From Erigeron canadensis (taxonomy: Eukaryota; Streptophyta; Magnoliopsida; Asterales; Asteraceae): a DNA stretch of 64,000 nucleotides. The stretch spans positions 20,460,735 through 20,524,734 of the forward strand of contig NC_057769.1 of the NCBI RefSeq assembly GCF_010389155.1, read 5' to 3'. Below the pieces are notes generated by a model. The model saw only the letters and a program-made list of their open reading frames with translations, made no database searches and was not told the DNA's origin. How positions within the stretch are numbered: the first letter of the stretch is position 1; every line of letters begins with the position of its first letter. Both the position numbers and the translations under genes were made by a program. Shown in pieces: positions 43,780 to 55,571 of the stretch.

Positions 43780-46289
43780 ATGACAACAATCAACATTGAT
43801 CCATTAATGTCAACAATCAGACCTCCAATTCTTCACAAAACTTCATTAGTTCAATGGCAAAATGATTTCATGGATTTTCTTGACACAAAATCAAATGGTG
43901 TCTTTATTAAACAATCAATTCTTAAAGGTCCAGTTCAATTCAAACATCCTCATGGAATGATCCTTACCAAAGACCAACTCACAGATGAACAACAAGCAAG
44001 AAGTCAAGCTGACAAGCAAGCCAAATCCTATCTCTATCAATCTCTTTCTGATGAGATTTTTTCTTCTATTAATCATGATCATACTGCCAAAGAGATATGG
44101 GATGAATTACCAAAGTTTGCTGCTTCTGAAGATGTCAACTGCTTGATGACTTCAGCATCCAGTTCTTCACAAACTACCTCACAAGCAAAACCAAGTGTGG
44201 TAGATTTCATTTCTAAAGATGATTTCTTGTCTGTCCAAACAAGTGCTAATACTTTGACAAAGCAAAACCTTACTTTGAAAAATAATTTGAAAATGGCTAA
44301 ACAAGAGTTTGATAAAATCAATGAAAATTTTTCTGAACTCTCAATAGCTCATGAAGCTCTCAAAGTGAATTATGATTCTTTGAAAGAAATGCATTTGTGA
44401 AGTGCCAGTTCTCAAGTTGTTTCCCCCAATGCTCACTTAACTAATAAATGTCAAGACCTTGAAGAGACTGTCCATTCACTCAAGCAAACCATTGAAACTT
44501 TAAAACTTGAGAAAACCAATGAGTGGATAAGAGCAAATGCAAGACAAGCTGATGTTGAGTTTCTCACAAATAAAATGAAAGATTTTAGACCCAACTGTGA
44601 AAAAAATAAAAGACAGATTTCTGATCTAAACAGTACTTGTTTTCTCAAAGAAGTAGAAATTGATACTCTTAAAAAGGAAATTGAGGATTTGAAAGCAAAT
44701 GTCTTGTTTTATCAAGAGAAAATCTATAAGATTGAACAAAATCCTCTGCTGAATTTCACTGCCTTTTCAACAAGTCAAAGATCGATAAATCAGAACTTCT
44801 TCTTGGGTTGGGATATGAGAATCCAACACACTTAGCAAAAGCTCAAAAAGAAGACCTTGGTCCTTTGTATGATGAAAATCTTCTGAGACTTGGCGTGATT
44901 CAATCATTTGTTAGACCATCTGAGAATGATTTTGAGTCAGATGATGTTGAAAGACCACAATCAAATCAAATTGGTATTGATTATGTTGCTCTAAATGATA
45001 CATATAAGAAAACTCATAAAAGAACCATCTATGAGTTAGAAGAAATAGACAACATTTCAATTCCTGAAAATGATTCTCAAAAAGTTTGTCTAAAACCAGT
45101 TTCAACAAGGACTTATATTCCAACTACCATATTGGAAATAGAAATTGAAGGTTTAAAACAAAAAATTGAGTCTCAACAAAAGGTCATTGAACATTTGAAA
45201 ACTCAAGATCATACTCCAAAGGTAAGTGAGACCACCCCTGTTCAAATGCTGCATGTTTTTAATTCTCCTGATTGCTCCACTCAGTCCAAAGAGTGTGAGA
45301 TTTCTAACAAAGTTGTGCAGGGTGAAAGAATCTCTTCTCAAGAGATTCAAGATATGTCTTCTTCAATGTTCTCATCATTTCTCCAAATTGAAGAAAGAAT
45401 TCAAGCTTTGAAAGCCAAGAATCATTCATCTGTGAAAAAGATACTTTCTTTTGATTCTCCTGTGATCACCCCAACTGACCAAAATAAAGTGAATCTAGAG
45501 CACAAGGTTGAGATTCCTAAAGATCTTAAGGCTAAAGCAAAAGCATTGATTGAAAAGATAACAAACAAAACTGTTTCAAAACCCAAAGTTCAACAAAAAG
45601 TTTTACCATTCTCTTTTTCAGATTTTTCTGTTAAAGAACTTGATAAGTTTTTGGAAACTGAACATATTTTTGCACCTGAAGTAGAGAAAGAACTTGTAAA
45701 ACTTTCACCAAAAAGGTCTAAAATTGAAACAAAGAAGGAATCTAAGTCTAAGATTGCTCCAACTTCATTTTATTCACCCAAAGGTCAGCATGCACCAGCT
45801 GTCAAAAGTAAGAAGCCCATTTCAAATACCTCAAAGAATAAGGTTAATTCTTCATCTATATCTAGAACCACTGATCCTAAAGTTGACTCACAATCTAGTT
45901 CTTTACCTAAGATGTCAAAATCTAGCAAAGATTTTCTAATCACAGATACATCTAATGGTAAAACCAGATATAGAGATCAGTATGGTTGGTTCACTGTTGG
46001 AAACCCAAAGAAATAGAACATCAAATCTTCCGAGAAAACCAACCATCAAAATGCTAAAACACAAGTGTCTGCTAAATCACCAGTTAGGAGAAGTTGGACA
46101 ACTAACCCATGGTCTGTAATAAATTCTAAATCTTCTACTGTGATTTCTAAACCATTGATTGTTGATTTTAAGGGGATTGTGATGAATTTTAAGAATAAAC
46201 CTCTTGTTCGAAAACCCCAGTTGTATACCTTGAATGTTTCCTCTAACCCAAAAGGACCCATTCAAAAGTGGGTACCTAAAAAGACTTAA
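43780..46289 (+). pseudogene. gag: gag of element C, internally deleted, no zinc knuckle
   Basis: Starts MTTINIDPLMSTIRPP, parallel to B gag. The first 110 residues match B (VQWQNDFMDFLDTKSNG, DHTAKEIWDEL), then about 350 residues of B, including the rest of the capsid-like part and the CCHC knuckle, are missing; coiled-coil sequence follows. A TGA at 44398-44400, a frameshift near 44770 and a stop at 46014-46016 break the frame. The C-terminal part matches B (DFLITDTSNGKTRYRDQYGWF) and ends KWVPKKT with TAA at 46287-46289, the same end as in B. It may still oligomerise but lacks the usual RNA-binding knuckle. Confidence 0.75.
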
Positions 46290-46560
46290 TTTCTGTTTTG
46301 TAGGTAATAAAGGTCTGTGTTTAGCATTCTAATCATGGATGCTTTTTAACACATGATCCTGGAATGAGTTTCTTTTCAAAGAAACAATATCGAATAAGTG
46401 CTCATTACCAATGCACTTTCTTGCCTCTGAATGTTCTGTACAAATCGTTCATCTCTTTCCTCTTCATTCATTATCTGCCAAACATTCATGATATGTTTAT
46501 GTGCAATGTGCTTAAATACCATGCAATGTTTGAGGGGGAGAAAAAGGATAGTTCATGAAT
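46290..46560 (+). pseudogene. Trace of protease and pol end in element C
   Basis: Just after gag, GGATGC...ACACATGA...GG at 46338-46365 resembles the bases that encode GCSKHMTG in B. Within 180 bases the sequence reaches a purine-tract-like TGAGGGGGAG (46531-46540), a post-pol feature. So nearly all of pol was deleted, leaving the two ends. Confidence 0.5.
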
Positions 46561-48326
46561 CTAGGGTAAGTTTGTGTATTTGCACTATTTGATAAGAAAC
46601 TCATTATTAATTAGAAAAACAAATAAAAACTGAAAAATACAAAATCCATAAAAATTAGCTAGAGTTAGTTTGGTTAACTGTTTGTGTATTGTTATGTTAT
46701 GTGTGGTATTGTGTTTAAGTCTTTTAGCCCAAAATTTTCAAACCAAGCCCAATAACTTTTCAAACCGGGTCAAACCCAGTCAAACTACACCCGATCCATT
46801 TCCTATACAAGTTGGAGGGAGAATCTAATGATTTTCTTTTATCCTCCATTTTCCTTTTTCCCGTAAAACTTCCACTCGATTACTCTCTCTCACTCACAAA
46901 TCATTCAAAACCATTTCGAAGTAATAATAAGATCAAAACCAGGGTTGTGTACCATTTTTCAAGTAGATCATTTCATTCAATAGAATCATCGTCTAAAAGT
47001 TTCATCTTCAAGTAAGATTTCGAACCTTTTTAGTAGATCTTATTTATTCAATTTGCTCGAAATTCTTGCAACTGGTGATGTTTCTATGAATATAATATGA
47101 TTTAGAAACATGATTAGGCTATATGTATATGATTTTTACATATTAAAATGCTTGAAATTGTGTTTTTGAAAATTCAAAAATAGCCCTCCCTGTTCCATTG
47201 TAGAAGATGACCTAGAACGATCTTAATTCGTTCTAGGTTGTTTTTGTTAGTTTTTTGTGTTTTGTTGTGGTGAAATGTTTTTGTAGTATATTTGCTGTTA
47301 ATTAGAATCATTTTGTGGTATTTGTGTATGTGTTTTAACTGCTTGGAATTAAAACGATCTAGGCAAAATCCTCCTATTTTCAGTAAGGATTGGTTCTAAG
47401 ACAATCTTGATACGATCGTCTTGGTTCCAAAACAACTTGGAAATGAGACGATCTTGTCAAGACCGTCTTACTTCCTCTTACATGTTTTACTTGTTAAACC
47501 CCTGAGACCAAGACCAAGACGATCTTGTCAGGATCATCTTAGGGTCTGATACGCTGTGTGGTTGTTGATTTGGTTGAAAATCAAATGAATGGGTAACTGA
47601 TTTCTTTTGAAATCAGTTTTGCTCAAAACTAATTCTTTCAAATATAAGGGGAAACTCTGCTCAATTTTTCCCAAGAAATTGACATAATTTCAACTTATAT
47701 TTCTAATTGTTAGAAATTTTCAAAATGAAGTGAAGTGTTTTTTTGACACTTGTTTTCCAAAACGATCTCAACAAGATCGTCTTATCTTCCTTCACTTCAA
47801 AAGGGATTTTCATTAAAGGTTTCCAAGACGATCTCATTAAGATCGTCCCATTTTTCCGTTTTCCATACTTAACATTTTCCAAAGCATAAAAAGGAGACGA
47901 TCTCCTCAAGATCGTCCCATTTCTTCTTTCAAGACTTAAATCTTTTTCACCTCATAAACCTTGAGACGATCTTAACTAGATCGTCCCACTGATCTTTCCA
48001 TTCTTAACATTCTCTTCAAAATGTTAAGACGATCTCATTCAAGATCGTCCCATCTGTTTGTGTACTACTTAATCAATTCTGCAAAAGAGTCAGATGATCT
48101 GTTCAAAACCATTTGTTAGTCAAACCTGAGTCAAATCTCAGGACGATCTCTACAAGATCGTCCTATGACGATCTCTACAAGATCGTCCTATTTCACATTT
48201 TCCATACTTAGAAAAATTTTCAAGTTTTTAATCATTTTTTCCTTGAAACCCTAATTTTTTTAGAAACCCTAATTTTTTTCTGAACCCTAATTTGTCTTGT
48301 GTGGTGTGACAAAGTGTTTTGTATAG
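46561..48326 (+). repeat. Non-coding stretch of C with an array of GACGATCT hairpins
   Basis: Clear dyads occur at about 47447-47473, 47515-47541, 47760-47785, 47823-47849, 47895-47921, 47962-47988, 48025-48052, 48139-48164 and 48166-48191, with weaker ones at 47214, 47352, 47397 and 48091. Each pairs (A)GACGATCT with AGATCGTC(T/C) over a loop of 3-6 bases, and spacing varies from none to over 200 bases. Between them the sequence is A/T-rich and unrelated. Confidence 0.7.
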
Positions 48327-48621
48327 TCATATAATTGCAAAATATGTGAAATACGAGGAATTGAACGCCTTTGTGTACTTCCTTGCTATTTTCATATAAA
48401 TTGTACTTATATGATTATATCTTATTTTCAAAGTTATATATATATTTCTATATTTGAAAGTATAAGGAATTGAACGCCTTTGTGTACTTCCTTACTATGA
48501 TTATCTATGAAAATATATATCTAACTATTCTATGTTTATTTTCTCATATCAAATTATTTATATAAAGCACACTGAGTTGATCGCCTTTGTGAACCTCTTT
48601 GAATTTTATATAAATAATTTG
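48327..48621 (+). other. Three tandem long hairpins with GAACGCCTTTGTG loops, element C
   Basis: Hairpin 1 (48327-48414) arms TCATATA/TATATGA, loop word GAACGCCTTTGTG at 48363-48375. Hairpin 2 (48433-48525) arms around GTTATATATATATTT/AAAATATATATCTAAC, loop word at 48472-48484. Hairpin 3 (48550-48621) has a perfect 17-bp stem starting CAAATTATTTATATAAA, with GATCGCCTTTGTG at 48579-48591. Inner arms AAGGAA/TTCCTT (1 and 2) and GAGGTT-like/AACCTC (3) close the loops. They end 86 bases before the aORF. Confidence 0.75.
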
Positions 48622-48707
48622 TATGAATCTTGTTATTTGCTTTTCAAACATTGATTTCTGTGTGTGTTAACATTTTATGTCATAAATCAGAAAATCAAAA
48701 AATATAA

Positions 48708-51503
48708 ATGGATCACCAAGAAGAAATCCATCAAGATGAAGAGATTGCTCTAAATGAAACAATTGAAGAAATTCTTGTTGTCGGCAACTCATCTAATATG
48801 AGAAACAACAGAGCTCTCTCAGATCCATTCAATGCTCCGGGATTTCCCATTGTCCCGCGAATTCTTCACAACCATCCTCTATCTTATGCTTTTAGTGTTT
48901 AAAGAGAGTTAGCTGAAGTATATTTGTTTCAAATGTGGAGAACCATCAGATTTGTTCAACCACAAGATCCTTCAAGTTCGAGAACAAAGCCAAAGCATAA
49001 ATCTCCAGAACTTCGCCGACAAGGTTTCTTTCAGTATGAACTTACTTCTGGAGATAGAGTATATGAATTTGAGTTCAACCTAGATGATTTCAGAAGTCGC
49101 CTGAGATTTCCAGAAGCTGATTCTAATGGTCATAATAACTTTGATGAGTTTGAGTCAAATGATATCATGTTCGCTGCTTTGATATCACTTGGGTATGAAG
49201 GTCCTCTTACCAAGACCAAAGACTTCCAATTGAAGAAACTACCCAAGATTTGGTATTACGTTTACTCCATCCTAAGCAATTGCTTTACACCATACAACCG
49301 AGGGATGGACAACTTGACTCAACACATGCTGTACATTTCCTATGGGGTCGTCTTTGATCGACATTACGATGTTGCTCAACTTCTGTGGGACCAGCTTATA
49401 ATAGTTGTCAAAGGTAAGGTCTCTGCTCCCAAGAAGTATATACCTTTCATAAGGTTTTTGACAGTTATTGTTCAAGGAGCAGTCAGAAAAGAGAAAAGCA
49501 TCCCAAGACTTCTCAATACAACAAAAGTACAGCTTCAACAATATAAGTATGTCAGAGATTCCGACCTGGCAAACTACACTTATCTAATTCCATCACACTT
49601 GTTGGATTTAGTTTCTGAGAACCATGTTGATTATCAGGCTTATATAGACTGGATTAGAACCACTCTGGGACCGGAAAGCCTCCCGGTTCCTGCCCAAGTT
49701 GTGCATAGGACACCAAGTGAGGGGTCTAAGAGAAAAAGAAAAGAGCGCGAGGGTGTATCCAGTTCTATTGAGCCAAAGAAAAGAAAATTGATGAAAAAGC
49801 AAAAGTTTGAGTTGAAGTTAAGCAAGAAAGTACTTCAAAAGAAGAAGAAGGGGAGTTCGTTAAAGAAAAGAAAAGAAAAAGCTCCTATTGAACCTTCTTC
49901 ACCTGCATCTTCTGAGGAGACAGTGTCAATTGTTGGGTCTCCGAAACCAATTAGATCTCCACCTCCGAAAACATCTTCTTTGAGATTTTCTTCTTCACCA
50001 AAAACACCATCATCTCAACATTCATCAACTTCATCTTCACCAAAATCACCTCAATCACCTCAAATGCCTATTCATCAATCCTCACCACTTCCCGAATTCA
50101 ATTCACCAATTCCACCAACCATGGAACCATCACAATCTCAACCCATTGTATCACAAATTTCTTCATCTTCATCACTACCATTATCACCAACACCAACCTA
50201 TTTTCAAAATCGAAGAAAATCAATTCTTGTTAATATTCGTCAATTCAAGAGATTAAGATTTGAATATGATCGTCTTCAGACCACTGAACAAGAAGATACA
50301 CATGACTCCAGTGACAATGAGTCTGATGATGAAAATGAAAATAAATTTGCTGGCGATGTCATGGATATTCCGGAGAGACAAGGTGGAAATGAGGGGGGAG
50401 TTGAAAATACCCGAGAGGTTGAGAGGTCCGAGCTAGGAGAAAGGCAAAAAGAAAACATTGGCCTCCGCTTAGTTCAAAACATTTATAAACGCCGGGTTCG
50501 ACCTAGGTTAGAAGACGAGAGCTCCCAACTCTTGCAAAGTCAAACCTCCGCACGCCATTCGGAAGGCTCTCAACAGACTGACGTCTCATCATTGCACGAG
50601 CAAAATCCACGTACTCCATTCCATTCTCCTTCTGAGATTGTAAATGTTGAACAACAAGAGACACCTGCTCCTCTCTTGGACTTCATTTCTGCACAATTGT
50701 CTAGTACCCCACTTAGGACACATTTTGCACCATTTGTGATCCCATACGCACATCTAGGTGATGTTGCCGGAACAAACATAGAGAGATCGGCTTTTGTGCC
50801 CTCTCGAGGATTGTTTGGAAGTCCTTCCATTGCTAACATCACGCCAGCTTTGAACGAAGGCGCCTTAGTGGCTAGATTGGCTGTACGACAGTATGAGTTC
50901 CTTAGAGCTCAATCTGTTGTGTCTGCTCTTCATGCCTTAGGCATAACGGCAAGTCTAAGTGACACCGGAGTTATTTACCTTTCTTTCCCACGAGATTCAG
51001 GTTGTGAAGCCGAATCATCAACTGTTATTCATTCTCTTGAATCAATAGGAAATCCTGAGACAGTAATGATGTCTTCGGGTCACTTGGTAGACTCACTTGA
51101 GGCTACTGCAGTGCCAGATTCTGATATTCCTTTTCCTCCTGAAACTCAAAGATTAGTATCCCAGTTTGTTAAAGGGATTGAGGAGGGTCAACGAAGTGAA
51201 CTCCTCGTAGCAAGAAATGTAATAACCGGTAAACTTCCTGTCACTGAAACAAGATCACCACCGAGATTGCGTACTGGAGGTGCTCTTGGAATTCGTACTC
51301 CAGTAGCATCTACATTTCCCTCAACAATAACATCACCCCCATTAATTCAAAGTACTCCTCCAACAAGTCAACCAATAACTTCATCAACTCCACTCAATCA
51401 ATCAATTCCCGATCCAAGTTCACCTCATCATTCTTCTTCAAGTTCTTGCTCTTCTGAATCATCTGCATCCACTGAATACTTAAGTGATTGTTCACCAAAC
51501 TGA
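48708..51503 (+). pseudogene. aORF1 of element C, nearly intact (one in-frame stop)
   Basis: ATG at 48708 (MDHQEEIHQDEEIALNE). One TAA at 48900-48902 lies in frame; from 48924 to the TGA at 51501 there are 859 codons without a break. The N-terminal domain (about residues 50-290) matches the aORFs of D and E/F: a hydrophobic helix followed by FNLDDFRSRLRF, LPKIWYYVYSILSNC, HMLYISYGVVFDRHYDV and YIPFIRFLTVIVQGAV. A Lys-rich, nuclear-signal-like stretch (GSKRKRKER, PKKRKLMKKQK) comes next, then long Ser/Pro-rich disorder, then a moderately hydrophobic part. No signal peptide or membrane anchor. Function unknown. Confidence 0.7.
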
Positions 51504-53343
51504 CTTGCCACCAGTGGTCTCCCAACCGACACTTTAATTGTTTCTCTCATGAATAGGTTGAGTTTCTGAAGAACCAAATCTCACATCTCACAAAAGAACA
51601 ATCTTTCATTCACTATCACATCAAGAAACTGAAAGAGCAAAGCAAGCTGAAGTTGAAGCTTTACAGAAAGGGGTTCGCGAGCTTGACCAACAATGCAAAC
51701 TGGCCGATATCTCAAGAAGTCGGGATGATCAAGATCCTGATGATTAACCCGAGGGGGAGAATATTAGAGATATCGAAGAGGGTCATGAAACTCAAGAACA
51801 AATTGGTCAAGAACAAAATCCACAAGATGTGAATCAAGAACAAACTCAAGCTACTTCTACATCACATGTCAATGAATCAGATTCAGATGAACTACCAATT
51901 GATGATCTACCACTTCCACCACTTGTTGAGATATTTCTCAGTATTACTCCACCACTTCTGATGAATCAAGTGATGATGATCCTTTTCAAGCTGAAGAAAG
52001 TGAGTCTGAATCATCTGATTCTAGTGATCCTAATGATGCTCCAGTTCAATCTCAACAAGAAACTTATGGTAAAGACATATTTGAAGAAATTGTCTATCAT
52101 TTGAGCAATCCAGAGAATCTTGAAACTCCAAATGAGCTTGCACAAGGAGTTATTCATCCAAGAATCTCAAGCAGAAGAATTTGACCTGGATTTAAGTTCA
52201 AGACCTGATAAGATTATGTGCAGAGCCAGATATCTTGAAGAAAGAGCTTTTCAGATCTTCTGCACTTCTAATGAAAGATTGAATATGACCTTGAACCGGT
52301 TGAGAGCATTCTTTCTGTTTCATCGCAATGATCAAAGAGACAGATACATGGAGTTAATGAATGCTGTAAATGTGGTGAGACATAAATGGTGGTTTAAGCA
52401 ATTTGATCTACCAATCATTGAAGTAATACGGATGTTTGTTCCTGAGATAGCTCCTGGTATGAGGCTTGTTCGCTTTGAAGTTTGCAGAGCTGATGGCTGT
52501 ATGTATATGCTTCAAGAAGAGTCATTTCAACACTTGAAGATCTCAGACATTCTATTCCTCTACAAGCAATATGCCTATCTGATAATCAAGAATCCTGATC
52601 AACTCATAGCATATGAAGCATTGAAGAGCCATTTACAAGCTGTGATCAGATTCTACGAGTTTAATGACTTTCAAATTGGTTTGGAGAGAAAGACTAGAAG
52701 AATCAATCTCACAAGACCAAATCAAAGGGCTAGAGGTTATGAGCTCGATTCGTATCAGATTGGTGATTCAATTGAAGAGTTGGATGGATTCGTCTTCATC
52801 AATCGTTTAAAGAGAAGAATTTTCATTCGTGCTTCAGATCTTCCCAAGTACTCAGATGGTACTTTGAATTATTGCTTGTGTATTCTGAATGTATTGGATG
52901 AAGCAGCTGATGATGATGAAGATGTAAACATCAAGTTGCAGAGGAAGAACCATATCAAACGTATCCAAGATGTTATAGAGATACGTCAGAGAGTAAGAGA
53001 TCTCATTGTTGAAAGAACTCCAAAGGCTCAAGAAGGTGTTAGACATACTGAGACTGGAACATGGGTTCTTTGGAATCCAAGTCATAAGCATGGTCCACAC
53101 AATATTCCTCCAGTCAACTTCCAAGATAATATCAGATTGCCAGATGATCGTCCTGAGGGAGATAATTGGCACTTTATCCCAAAGAAGTATTGGAAAGACA
53201 CTTGGAGTTCTTACAAGAAAAGAGCTTTCTGGGGATCTAAGATTGACAAGCCATCAACTTCAACTGCTGCACAAAGTTATCAAAAGAGAAAGAACAAGAA
53301 AAGAAGAGCAAGCAAGAGGAGAAGACAACAAAGGAAGAGATGA
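51504..53343 (+). pseudogene. aORF2 of element C, frameshifted start, long open end
   Basis: In other frames after the aORF1 stop there is helical sequence (ERAKQAEVEALQKGVREL) and acidic Ser-rich sequence, interrupted by a TAA near 51746 and by frame changes near 51930 and 52150. From about 52120 the frame is open to 53343: RYLEERAFQIFCTSNERL, then the module VCRADGCMYMLQEESFQH shared with D aORF2, then ends with a very basic tail (KKRRASKRRRQQRKR). The tail suggests nuclear targeting or nucleic-acid binding. It is probably the C-terminal half of the same ancestral aORF. Confidence 0.65.
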
Positions 53344-53372
53344 TGATGGATGAACAAGATAACAACAAAGCA

Positions 53373-53385
53373 CTAAGGGGGAGAA
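53373..53385 (+). other. Polypurine tract of element C
   Basis: TAAGGGGGAGAA touching the 3' LTR start TGTTAGAG. A similar word with LTR-start-like sequence occurs inside aORF2 at 51751-51771. Confidence 0.85.
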
Positions 53386-53668
53386 TGTTAGAGATTCAAA
53401 ATAGTGCTTAGTTGTAATTTAGTTTATGAACATTTGTGTAACAACTATAAGGTTGAGGGGGAGCTTTTGTAAGTTTTCCATGTGGTATAAATACCCCTCA
53501 ATCCTTTATTACTAGTAACTTTGGAGAAACACTTAACATTTTTCATGGATTGAATCAAAACACACACACACATCTCTCTCTCTCAAGAACACACACAAAC
53601 ACACACTAACCTCCATTGATGAACACCTAACTTCCGCACCGTAACACGAACTTTTCAACATCTTATCA
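53386..53668 (+). repeat. 3' LTR of element C (283 bp)
   Basis: Differs from the 5' LTR by about seven base changes and a 2-base length difference in an AC run. TATA box at 53486-53493. Confidence 0.92.
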
Positions 53669-53673
53669 GAACC
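53669..53673 (+). repeat. Target duplication GAACC, right copy
   Basis: Identical to 42535-42539. Coding sequence of the E aORF resumes here in the frame left at 42539. Confidence 0.9.
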
Positions 53674-55571
53674 ACTGGCAGTCACCCAACCAACTGAAAA
53701 TATCACAAGGGTGTTGCCAGTATCATCCATCACCAGAATCACCAATCCTTCTAGTGGTCTCTCCTCTTCTTCTTCAACCGAGGGCCAAGGCCTTTTTAAT
53801 AAGGTGGCGGACCTGGAGAGATCACTTCAGGCTTGTTCTCTGGTTATTTCTGACTTCAAATCTCTAATTTCCAATAATCTTAAGTCAGAAATGAACATAT
53901 TTGCTGGAGATGAGAAGATAGTCTTTAAGAAGCTGGATGAACTTGTCGTGGCAACAAATAAAAACTCTGAATCTATACAAGTTGGAGAAAAACTCTCTAG
54001 AGAACACCAGAATAAGCTCTCTAGAGAACAGGCCAACCTTGGAGAAAAACTCAGTTGTCAGCACCCTCAGTGATGAAGTTGTTCGAAAGTTCAGGGGAGA
54101 TGTGTTAAAAGAAATCACTTAGGAGGTGTCTGAAACTCTACTTAGAAATCTTCGTGATGGGTTGTTGCCTGAAATAATGAAGATGATTGACACTTAGTTG
54201 CCTCGCCACTTTCCTCAGGATCTTGAAATTATTAAAAAGAAAGTGATGCAATTGAGGAAAACTGTGAACAACATTGCTCCAGTGTCTGGTCGAACCTTTG
54301 ATTCTGCTAACAGACATAAGCTGGACCAGGTGTGGAATCATCTTCAATCTGGAGATGCTTCCAAGGGGAAAGGTTCTGGTTCTGGTTCAGAAAAATTCGG
54401 TGATCTTCAAAAGAAGATTGAAGTCTAGAAGAAGGTGATTGGATAGGATGTCACTGGTACTGAAGCCAGTGGACAAGTTGAAGAAGAGGCTGTTGGTACT
54501 GATGCCAGTGAGCCAGTGTTTGAAGAGTTCCCAGACATTCCAACCACAATGAAAAAGATCGAGAGAAAGCAAGGGGTGTCTAGGGAACCAACAGTTGAAA
54601 CAGAAGAGGAATATATGTCTGCTGATGAGGCCAAGGCAAAGAGACTGGAGCAAGAGTTCATCTTAATTGAAATTTTCAAGAAGAATCTAAAAGATGACTT
54701 GATTGCTCACCAGTTAGATATGGCCAAGCATGGGACTCTGGATTCTTACAACGCTGGCAGGTTGGGCGTACAAATTGAAGTATATAAAAAGATGAAGGAT
54801 GATCCCAGGCTGAAGAAATGTCTGGATGCCTTGGATGATGTATATATTCGATCCATGTATGCTCAGGATGAACAAGTCTATGATTCTGAAATCTATGGTG
54901 TCAGCATACTGGATCTCATTGCCTAAAGAAGAGAAGAGTTGAAAAATCTCCAGCAACAAGTAAGGAGTAATGCTACTGCTCTGGAGCATGAATATAGGAA
55001 GAAGATCAAGGGTTTGCCCAAGGCACCAGCCAGAAAAACCAAAGCTGCCAGAGATGCAGATCTTAGCACCTTCATTCCCTTGAACACTACTGAAAGAATC
55101 AATAAAGAAAAATTTCAACAAGTTGCTGAACAGAGAAAGGTGTCCAGGGAAGTGGATGAGATGGTTAAAAGGGCTCAAACAAAAGAAAAATATGAACATT
55201 TGTCACAATTTAGAGCTGATGTCCAATCTATATTGGGTGCTGAGATCCATCTGGCAGAAAACCATGACAACTTCTCAAAGTTCCATGTCAAACTCTTCAG
55301 AGAAGGGAACTTTACTGATGAAAGAAAAGACACGTCAATCAGGGCATTCGGATGGTCAAAACTAAGAGAGATTGGCCTTTCATTCAGGGGTAAAGATGTT
55401 TCCCAGGATGTTAAGTATTTTATGAAGAGGATTGGCAAGGAATGGATGAGGAAGGACCTAATGGAGATGGAGTTGGGCTTAAGGACTACTCTTACTACTT
55501 CATCATCTCTAGGTGTAAAGAGGAAGGCCACAGAAGAGCCATCTGGGCATGCTAAAAAGAAAATGGCCTGA
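53669..55571 (+). pseudogene. aORF of element E, second part
   Basis: Continues the Ser-rich part (SSGLSSSSSTEGQGLFNKVADLE, split here) into a coiled-coil-like stretch homologous to 5650-5000 of A. It contains a short direct repeat of CTCTCTAGAGAACA (about 53993-54030) that A lacks. Stops lie near 54072, 54118, 54196, 54426 and 54924. The last 210 codons (54939-55571) are open: KAARDADLSTFIPL, then FREGNFTDERKDTSIRAFGW, and the family end KRKATEEPSGHAKKKMA. That last module is shared with F, A and, more remotely, aORF2 of C and D. Confidence 0.75.

Larger units (their letters stand above)
42540..53668 (+). mobile_element. Element C: non-autonomous Sirevirus-like copia element, family 3
   Basis: 11.1 kb with both LTRs (about 281 and 283 bp, roughly seven substitutions and a small indel apart), perfect tRNA-iMet primer site, purine tract and 5-bp target duplication. 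Inside: leader with hairpins, gag without its zinc knuckle, only a trace of protease, no integrase, RT or RNase H, then a hairpin-rich non-coding stretch and a long aORF. It must have been copied by enzymes of another element, plausibly a relative of B, with which it shares gag and leader features. It is the youngest clear insertion in the window. Confidence 0.9.

Noticed and set aside
47760..48192. CRISPR-like appearance of repeated palindromic units
   Set aside because: Spacing is irregular, units are imperfect, the DNA is clearly eukaryotic, and the units lie inside a retrotransposon. They are described as hairpins instead.
53533..53745. Cys-rich minus-strand ORF near the C 3' LTR
   Set aside because: It is created by antisense reading of the AC repeat and spans the LTR border.
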